From JAXGRD01 sp040766105 (GTDB lineage: Bacteria; Bacillota; Clostridia; Peptostreptococcales; Anaerovoracaceae): a stretch of DNA of 64,000 bases. The position numbers and the translations under genes are program-made. Positions within the stretch are counted from its first letter, which is position 1. Each line of letters opens with the position of its first letter. The stretch is from positions 309,173-373,172 of the forward strand of contig JAXGRD010000003.1 in assembly GCA_040766105.1 (NCBI GenBank), written 5' to 3'. The notes below the pieces were generated by a model. That model saw only the letters and a program-made list of their open reading frames with translations. It ran no database searches and had not been told where the DNA came from. Below, piece by piece: positions 59,080 through 64,000 of the stretch.

Positions 59080-59091
59080 TATATGTTCGCT

Positions 59092-60084
59092 TCACTTAGT
59101 TCTGCCGACCAAACCGGAAACAATGATGTGGTAGACCGGGTACAGGACGCCGGCAATGGGCCAAACAACCCAGCTCATCTCCCAGTTATTTGTGATAAAG
59201 CTATATCCCAGGTATACGGCTGTGGCAAGAAGCCAGTATGCCCCTGTGAAGGGTGATATCTTCTTCCCCACTCTCTTTTTCTTGGGCGTATAGTCTCCCT
59301 CTTCCAGCAACTTATTCATCCCATCCATGGGAACCAAGCCTCGAATAAAGAATGTCACCCCAATGCCCACGATGAACAGAAGGATGCACACCATGGCGAT
59401 GATGATGAATTCCCTTTCCGTAATGGCGATGCCTATGAAAAGAGGAATTAACGAACAAAGGGTGAGAACGGCTCCTAAAACATTATTTCGCACATAGGCA
59501 TCTTTTGCCTTCTCTCGTTGCTCCTTCACCATACCGGAGACACCGTATTCCGTCTCAAATGCTTCCGATTCCAAAAACTCATACTTCTGCATCTTCATGC
59601 TGTTGGTGATAAAGATGGAAACGGCGATGGCAACCAAAAGGATTAGAGTGCACAGACCAATTCCTATGGCTGCATTTTCGCTGACATTGAAGGCGGGATC
59701 CTCCGCCATCCCTACCAAAAGCAGCAGGCATATGGGGGAGAAGATGCACAACATGGTGGCAACGGCGATCCTTTTTGCCGACAGTCGGTTCAGTTGCAAA
59801 TATTCCTGTGCCATCTCCATGGTGACTCTCTCTTTTTCTCCCTCTTCTACTTCTGCTTGAAGCATGGGTGTGCCATCATCAACAGTTAATTCATCCTTCA
59901 TCAAGCAGTCCGTCGTCACCCCAAAGATCTGACTTAATTTGATGATTTTGTTCAGGTCGGGAATTGACTGCGCACCTTCATATTTGGAAATGGATTGCCG
60001 GCTGACCCCCAGTTTCTCTGCCAGTTCCTCCTGAGACCATCCGTTTTTCTTCCTTAGATTTATAATCTTATCTGCAAGTATCAT
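59092..60084 (-). CDS. Membrane-anchored XRE-family regulator
   Basis: 330 residues. Residues 1-60 form a helix-turn-helix of the Cro/C1 type (INLRKKNGWSQEELAEKLGVSRQSISKYEGAQSIPDL). Then follow four or five membrane helices (from about 105 on, for example AVATMLCIFSPICLLLLVGM and EFIIIAMVCILLFIVGIGVTFF). Such proteins occur in Clostridia as apparent membrane-bound transcription factors; the signal is not known. An inverted repeat lies upstream of its start. Confidence 0.88.
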   Translation of the reverse strand: MILADKIINLRKKNGWSQEELAEKLGVSRQSISKYEGAQSIPDLNKIIKLSQIFGVTTDCLMKDELTVDDGTPMLQAEVEEGEKERVTMEMAQEYLQLNRLSAKRIAVATMLCIFSPICLLLLVGMAEDPAFNVSENAAIGIGLCTLILLVAIAVSIFITNSMKMQKYEFLESEAFETEYGVSGMVKEQREKAKDAYVRNNVLGAVLTLCSLIPLFIGIAITEREFIIIAMVCILLFIVGIGVTFFIRGLVPMDGMNKLLEEGDYTPKKKRVGKKISPFTGAYWLLATAVYLGYSFITNNWEMSWVVWPIAGVLYPVYHIIVSGLVGRTK

Positions 60085-60177
60085 TGTTTTCTCCTTCCAT
60101 TGCTCCTACAACTCATTTCTTGACCCAATCTTAGCTGTTGGGCGAGTTGCATTCTATAAATCGCAATGGACAATTCA

Positions 60178-60192
60178 GCAACCGGTGGTTGC
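60178..60192. promoter_or_regulatory. Inverted repeat upstream of xre, possible autoregulator site
   Basis: Arms GCAACC/GGTTGC around GGT; about 95 bp before the xre start. Confidence 0.4.
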
Positions 60193-60311
60193 ATTTGGTA
60201 GTTATATTGTAACTTTAGCAGAAAAAGTGGGGGAAGGAAAGGAATATCATGTTGTGTGGGAAGAGAAGGCTTCGCAAACGATTAAGCATAGACACTTGAC
60301 ACTAGGAGTTG

Positions 60312-60340
60312 TTGACCGGAAGAATTATTAGTCGTATCAT
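60312..60340 (+). promoter_or_regulatory. Promoter of the ATP-grasp gene
   Basis: TTGACC (60312-60317), 17 bp, TATCAT (60335-60340), 59 bases before the ATG; GGAGG upstream of the ATG. Confidence 0.6.
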
Positions 60341-60398
60341 TATTAATAGGAATTGCCAAGCGTATGTTCATTTCATCTAATTAACGGAGGTACTAATA

Positions 60399-61496
60399 AT
60401 GTGTATTTCGTTGCTTTTCCCTAGTGATTATTTTTATCCTTCAAAAATTGATGCAACTTATGAAAGAGAACATCTTGTAGCCAGTGAATCCGGCCTCTTC
60501 GATGTTTTCTTATTTCCTTACGACCAATTTATAGAGAAAGGAAACACAAAGCTTTTTCCAGGTGATGATAGCATTCCTTTTTATTCGGCTCAAAATTTCA
60601 TCTACCGTGGCTGGATGCTAAAACCTGACCAATACAACTCTTTATATTCTTCTTTAGAGAAAAAACACATTCGTCTTATTAACACACCGGAAGAATACGA
60701 ACTCTGCCATTTCTTTCCTAAGGTGTATCCATATGTGAAGGACGATACGCCTAGAATTTTGTGGTTTCCTAAAGACACCCTAATCAATTATAATATAGTT
60801 CTTTCCACATTCAATCAATTCATAATAAAGGATGCAGTGAAAAGTGTGAAAGGGAGCGATTTCCCTACTTCCTTCAAATCTTCTGAATTAACACCAGAAA
60901 CTTTGCATGAATACGTCTCAAAGTTCATCCAATTACGCGGAACCCTTTACGATGGTGGGATTGTTTTTAAGGAATATGTCCCTCTAAAGGTTTATGGTTC
61001 GACAACAAATGAATATCGAGCCTTTTACCTAAAGGGGCACGTGTTAAGCGTAAGTAAAAATTCCGAACAAGGACTAGATACACCCTTTGTCCCTAAATAT
61101 TTGATTGATAAATATCGCCATCTTAATAGTAGTTACTACACCATTGATTTTGCCGAGTTATCGAACGGGGAATGGGTTATCATTGAGGCAGGCGATGGTC
61201 AAGTTTCTGGTCTGTCCCCAAGCCAACTCGTGTTTAAGTATTACGAAGAAATGAATATTATTTATAAAGATTGGTTGGACAGTTATGCAAATAAGCGTCT
61301 GGGGTTATCTGGTACCGAGTGCCGGTTTCTTCAGAGGTATTTCCCTGACTTTAATCTCGACAATATGAGAACTAATAATGAACTATTAGCTACCCTTCAT
61401 GACCTATCTATGGAACATATAGATTCAAATAGCAAAATTGACTACCTTGGGGTCCAATTGGAAATTATTATTGATTCTATTGCTTGCAATGATTAA
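60399..61496 (+). CDS. ATP-grasp-fold protein (DUF4343-like)
   Basis: 365 residues. ATP-grasp features: FIIKDAVKSVKGSDFP (Lys near residue 142), GGIVFKEYVPLK, TNEYRAFYLKGHV and the metal loop YTIDFAELSNGEWVIIEAGDGQVSGL (Glu, Asp). The N-terminal 120 residues are a different domain. The family is found in accessory regions; its ligation product is not known. The gene is clearly more A+T-rich than those before 60 kb, lies between a divergent regulator and the CRISPR segments, and probably came by transfer. GGAGG precedes the ATG. Confidence 0.78.
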   Translation: MCISLLFPSDYFYPSKIDATYEREHLVASESGLFDVFLFPYDQFIEKGNTKLFPGDDSIPFYSAQNFIYRGWMLKPDQYNSLYSSLEKKHIRLINTPEEYELCHFFPKVYPYVKDDTPRILWFPKDTLINYNIVLSTFNQFIIKDAVKSVKGSDFPTSFKSSELTPETLHEYVSKFIQLRGTLYDGGIVFKEYVPLKVYGSTTNEYRAFYLKGHVLSVSKNSEQGLDTPFVPKYLIDKYRHLNSSYYTIDFAELSNGEWVIIEAGDGQVSGLSPSQLVFKYYEEMNIIYKDWLDSYANKRLGLSGTECRFLQRYFPDFNLDNMRTNNELLATLHDLSMEHIDSNSKIDYLGVQLEIIIDSIACND

Positions 61497-61620
61497 CGAA
61501 ATAGCCCTCAAGAAATATAAATTAGAAAAAGAATACCAAACGTTACTGTACTATCACGCAGAAAGAAAAGTGGAATGCCATCCATGGAACCAATACTCAC
61601 ATTTTGGTGTCACTCATTAG
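61489..61620 (+). CDS. Possible small ORF overlapping the ATP-grasp stop
   Basis: 43 residues from an ATG inside ATGATTAA (the upstream stop), no separate SD. The content is charged with a Cys-His-rich end (VECHPWNQYSHFGVTH). It may be a truncated remnant of a larger gene. Weak support. Confidence 0.3.
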   Translation: MINEIALKKYKLEKEYQTLLYYHAERKVECHPWNQYSHFGVTH

Positions 61621-61817
61621 AATGGTTTTCTTTTTCTTCGAATCACTATTCCGGGTTCATACTCAGACCATTTTTTTGTTTCCAGTAACTGCTTTTGGAT
61701 GTTAGGCAAATCCAAATATCCACCCTTTTCAATGAGTTCACGATTATCATGATATATTTTATCTGTACGCCAGATATACTCTTCCCATATTATCCCTTTA
61801 TCTATTCTCTCCACCAT
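61617..61817 (-). CDS. Small uncharacterised protein (66 aa)
   Basis: 66 residues, basic C-terminus (VIRRKRKPF), many aromatic and charged residues, no signal. A strong GGAGG precedes the ATG at 61817, which supports translation. No family recognised. It is convergent with the ATP-grasp gene and next to a degenerate CRISPR repeat. Confidence 0.5.
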   Translation of the reverse strand: MVERIDKGIIWEEYIWRTDKIYHDNRELIEKGGYLDLPNIQKQLLETKKWSEYEPGIVIRRKRKPF

Positions 61818-61864
61818 TTTTTCCTCCAGTTATTGTAGAATCATCCCAGTGCTTACCTATGAAC

Positions 61865-62140
61865 TTTTGAATCTTTGCTTCTCTTACAAGGAACGACGAT
61901 GATGGCATTAACTGGGGCGAGTAGACACCAGATTTTTAATCCATGCCCCCGGTAGCGCTAATGGCACTACCTATTTTTCAATCCACGTCCCTCTTGTGAG
62001 GAGCGACCCATTTTGATGATGAATTGGTCACCAGCTGCTAGTTTTCAATTCACGCTCCTCTTGCGAGGAGCGACAAGACCAACATCGATGGATTTGTGTC
62101 GCTCTTCTTTTCAATCCACGCTCCTCTTGCGAGGAGCGAC
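61865..62140 (-). CRISPR. CRISPR segment 1, type I-C-like repeats, distal end degenerate
   Basis: Three good 33-bp repeats begin at 61975, 62042 and 62108 (spacers 34 and 33 bp); a decayed copy with eight mismatches is at 61865-61897 and a badly broken one near 61933. The core is an 8-bp stem CGCTCCTC/GAGGAGCG around TTGC, and the flank ends in ...CAATCCA on the plus strand, i.e. ATTGAAA as the 5' handle on the minus strand, as in subtype I-C. Decay on the left fits a leader at higher coordinates and minus-strand transcription. Confidence 0.9.
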
Positions 62141-62489
62141 TCATATCCTAAGGCAAGGACAAGAAATGTTTGATGATTTTTGTAGTTTTCGGGTTTAAAA
62201 AAGCTTCAAAAACGAGATTTTTATTTGTAGCACTGTTTTGACATCAAGGTGTCTATTTGCAGTTCTTTCTGTGTGTCTTTAATTTTTTTATAGCCCAATC
62301 ATAGTGACTTGCTGTGGTATAAGAAATGCCTTTTCTTCACCTTTCATATTTGCAGATACCCAATTCAGCAATAGTTGATGTCATTGATTCAATTAATTCG
62401 ATAAACTTTTTTATGATTTGCTTGAGCGAAAATTAACAAATCACTTTTTGATGTTTGTCTTCCCATATAATCCTTTTGTGCAAAACTCG
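62141..62489. other. A+T-rich non-coding stretch between CRISPR segment 1 and yhcG
   Basis: No gene is supported. It could hold a leader for segment 1: on the minus strand the 80 bases before the first repeat are A+T-rich and contain GTTTTTGAAGC and TTTTTTAAAC runs. No repeat continues past 62140. Confidence 0.4.
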
Positions 62490-63524
62490 TCATCCATTTT
62501 TATTCCGAAAACCTTCCAAAACTTTTTCAACTTGCTTCTCCAACTCCTCTTTATTTGGAATGTACAGGGTATATTTTGAGGCAAATATTTGGTTGGATAA
62601 ACCACCTAAAGCATACTCTGCTTGAATATTATCCTTATCAGTACATAAAATAATTCCAATAGGCTCACCATCAGTTTCATCATTAATCTCTGTCTTATAA
62701 TAGTTCAAATACATATTCAGCTGACCAACCGCTTCCGGCATCAGTTTCCCAGTCTTCAACTCAATCAAAACATAGGAGCGTAATATCTTATTGTAAAAAA
62801 CTATGTCCACATAATAATGTGTGTTACCAAGCGTAACTCTTTGTTGGCTTCCAACGTACATAAAGCCCTTCCCCAGTTCAAGTAAAAAGTTCTCAATTTG
62901 CACAATTAAAGCTTTCTCCAAGTCACTCTCAAGCATTGGCTTATGTTCTGAAATGCCTAAAAATTCAAACACATAAGGGTCTTTGACAATATCCTTTGGT
63001 GAAGCTATTTCATTTCCTCTTAACGCCAGTTTTAAAACTTCTTTTTTATGGTCATCCTCTTTTGACAAAAGCAATCGCTCGTATAAAGATGTCTTAATTT
63101 GTCTTTTCAGCTCTCTAACAGACCAATTCGCATTCTCTGACTCCTTCTGATAAAAGCTTCTTTTGTTCTCATCTTCAATGCCCAATAACTCAGAGTAATG
63201 TGACCATGTCAATTTGCCAGACAGTGTCTGGCGCTTTGGATAAGCGAGATAAAAGTTTCTCATATTTTGCAAATTGGATCTCGAAAAGCCTCTACCAAAT
63301 TCCTTAGTCAAAGCTCTTGAAAGCTCTAATAATAGACCTTTACCGTACTCAGCTCGCTCTAAATGACCTTGCTCATCTTCAACAATGGTTCGACCAATTT
63401 CATGGTAAGTATGAAGAAGCGTAAGGTTTACGGTTTGTGCAACAGACCTTCTGCCCTCTTCCAACAAATTCTTTATTTGCTGGTAAGTTTTATCATAGTC
63501 TCTTGTCTCAATTCTATCAATCAT
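62490..63524 (-). CDS. yhcG: YhcG/DUF1016 PDDEXK-fold nuclease
   Basis: 344 residues. N-terminal DUF1016 helical domain (QQIKNLLEEGRRSVAQTVN, then LLLELSRALTKEFGRGFSRSNLQNMRNFYL), and a C-terminal PDDEXK nuclease domain with Asp in YYVDIVFYN and E-x-K in VLIELKTGK. The family occurs in defence islands and as restriction-like or toxin-like parts, but its mechanism is not established. GGGAGG precedes the ATG. It lies between two CRISPR segments with the same repeat, so it may have inserted into one array. Confidence 0.9.
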   Translation of the reverse strand: MIDRIETRDYDKTYQQIKNLLEEGRRSVAQTVNLTLLHTYHEIGRTIVEDEQGHLERAEYGKGLLLELSRALTKEFGRGFSRSNLQNMRNFYLAYPKRQTLSGKLTWSHYSELLGIEDENKRSFYQKESENANWSVRELKRQIKTSLYERLLLSKEDDHKKEVLKLALRGNEIASPKDIVKDPYVFEFLGISEHKPMLESDLEKALIVQIENFLLELGKGFMYVGSQQRVTLGNTHYYVDIVFYNKILRSYVLIELKTGKLMPEAVGQLNMYLNYYKTEINDETDGEPIGIILCTDKDNIQAEYALGGLSNQIFASKYTLYIPNKEELEKQVEKVLEGFRNKNG

Positions 63525-63820
63525 TATACGCCTCCCTACATATTCTGCGAGTAGTTGTTAAATATTTTGTCAATAATGGTCTGAATAGTTGTCCGCCCCC
63601 CCTCTCACCTCTATATCATTATAACATAACATAGCAATGTCATATTAATTCCAGAATAGACTCCCCTCCTTATAGAAGTGAATTAGAATGTAGCTAAGCA
63701 GCAGTTGTTTGATAGTTTTGAGTTTTTGTGGTAGTTTCAAAAACATTGTAAACAACGGCTATATTCGTCACCTTCACTATTATGACATCCTCCCGATGTG
63801 TAGGTCAAGCACGCCTTAAA
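63525..63820. other. Non-coding stretch between yhcG and CRISPR segment 2
   Basis: Contains a TATAAT on the minus strand near 63620 that may drive yhcG, a C8 run (63596-63603), and a hairpin-like GTTTTGA/TTCAAAAAC pair near 63715-63743. The words TAGTTTT and TTCAAAAAC also occur near 62184-62206 beside segment 1. Confidence 0.4.
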
Positions 63821-64000
63821 TTATCAATCCGCGCTCCTCTTCGGATCGATTGTATCCTTGTGGAACATTTTCAATCCACGCTCCTCTTGCGAGGAGCGAC
63901 ACCTGATACTCTGTGTATGTTTTTCCTTCATGTTCTTTTCAATCCACGCTCCTCTTGCGAGGAGCGACTCCTTGCCCACCTTTTCAAGCAACTGTTCAAC
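63821..64000 (-). CRISPR. CRISPR segment 2, type I-C-like repeats, continues past the right edge
   Basis: Two identical 33-bp repeats start at 63868 and 63936 (spacer 35 bp) with another spacer of at least 32 bp running to the window end. A truncated repeat (21 good bases, then unrelated sequence) starts at 63821, with only about 14 bp before the next repeat. The repeat equals that of segment 1. Leader and cas genes should lie to the right. Confidence 0.9.

Larger units (their letters stand above)
60085..60398. other. Intergenic control region between xre and the ATP-grasp gene
   Basis: About 310 bp without a gene. It holds a perfect hyphenated dyad GCAACC-GGT-GGTTGC (60178-60192) and two TTGCATT words (near 60147 and 60190), candidates for the XRE operator; and the promoter of the plus-strand gene. 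No other feature is seen. Confidence 0.55.

Noticed and set aside
61933..61965. A further CRISPR repeat starting TTTTTAATCCATGC
   Set aside because: Only its first third matches and the distance to the next repeat is far too short; treated as decayed remains, not a counted repeat.

Overview
The window looks like chromosomal DNA of an anaerobic, low-to-mid GC Gram-positive bacterium, most likely class Clostridia. Support comes from strong AGGAGG ribosome sites, sigma-A-type promoters, the cdaA-cdaR-glmM-glmS order, ComFC, YhaM, long-form HPF, a glycyl-radical choline lyase, biotin synthase and ferredoxin-type proteins. The species cannot be fixed from the sequence. I saw no rRNA, tRNA, insertion sequence or prophage.

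Region 1 (1-13.1 kb, minus strand) is a choline-degradation microcompartment locus. An operon starts at about 8.47 kb and reads leftward: DMT-family transporter, small unknown protein, two BMC-H shell proteins, CoA-acylating aldehyde dehydrogenase homologue, CutC, CutD, EutS/PduU-type shell protein, EutP/PduV-type GTPase and an EutT-like protein cut by the left edge. Its promoter has a 19-bp spacer with a dyad, the signature of MerR-family activation. A MerR/GyrI-type regulator lies just upstream, at the end of a second operon (iron alcohol dehydrogenase, TPR protein, DUF4037, DUF4125, MerR). This operon is the best candidate here for an undescribed module tied to the compartment.

Region 2 (13-31.7 kb) is mostly housekeeping: alpha/beta hydrolase, CCA-adding enzyme, NhaC antiporter, thioredoxin-reductase-like flavoprotein, GltX, CapA-like protein, then a long minus-strand run hpf-cdaA-cdaR-glmM-glmS-ahcY-aminotransferase-QueG-like protein, which joins c-di-AMP synthesis, amino-sugar supply and S-adenosylhomocysteine recycling. 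ComFC and a DUF1801/zinc-ribbon protein follow.

Region 3 (31.7-41 kb) holds a secreted Gly/Asp/Cys repeat protein below an OmpR/histidine-kinase pair, RecD2, a degenerate CCA-enzyme paralogue, YhaM, and an NAD synthetase whose glutaminase domain has lost its catalytic residues.

Region 4 (41-60 kb) holds a second QueG-like protein, pyruvate kinase, a TPP-riboswitch operon (thiM, thiE-HAD fusion, thiD, cytX), bioB with a DsbA-like protein and a P-type ATPase with a structured leader, then NUDIX, DUF2284, NimA-like, YeaQ-like, GNAT, lipoprotein, HD, arginase-fold, ClC and membrane XRE genes.

Region 5 (60.1-64 kb) is visibly more A+T-rich and looks accessory: an ATP-grasp protein, small ORFs, and two type I-C-like CRISPR segments with the same repeat, separated by a YhcG/DUF1016 nuclease gene. 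No cas gene lies inside the window.
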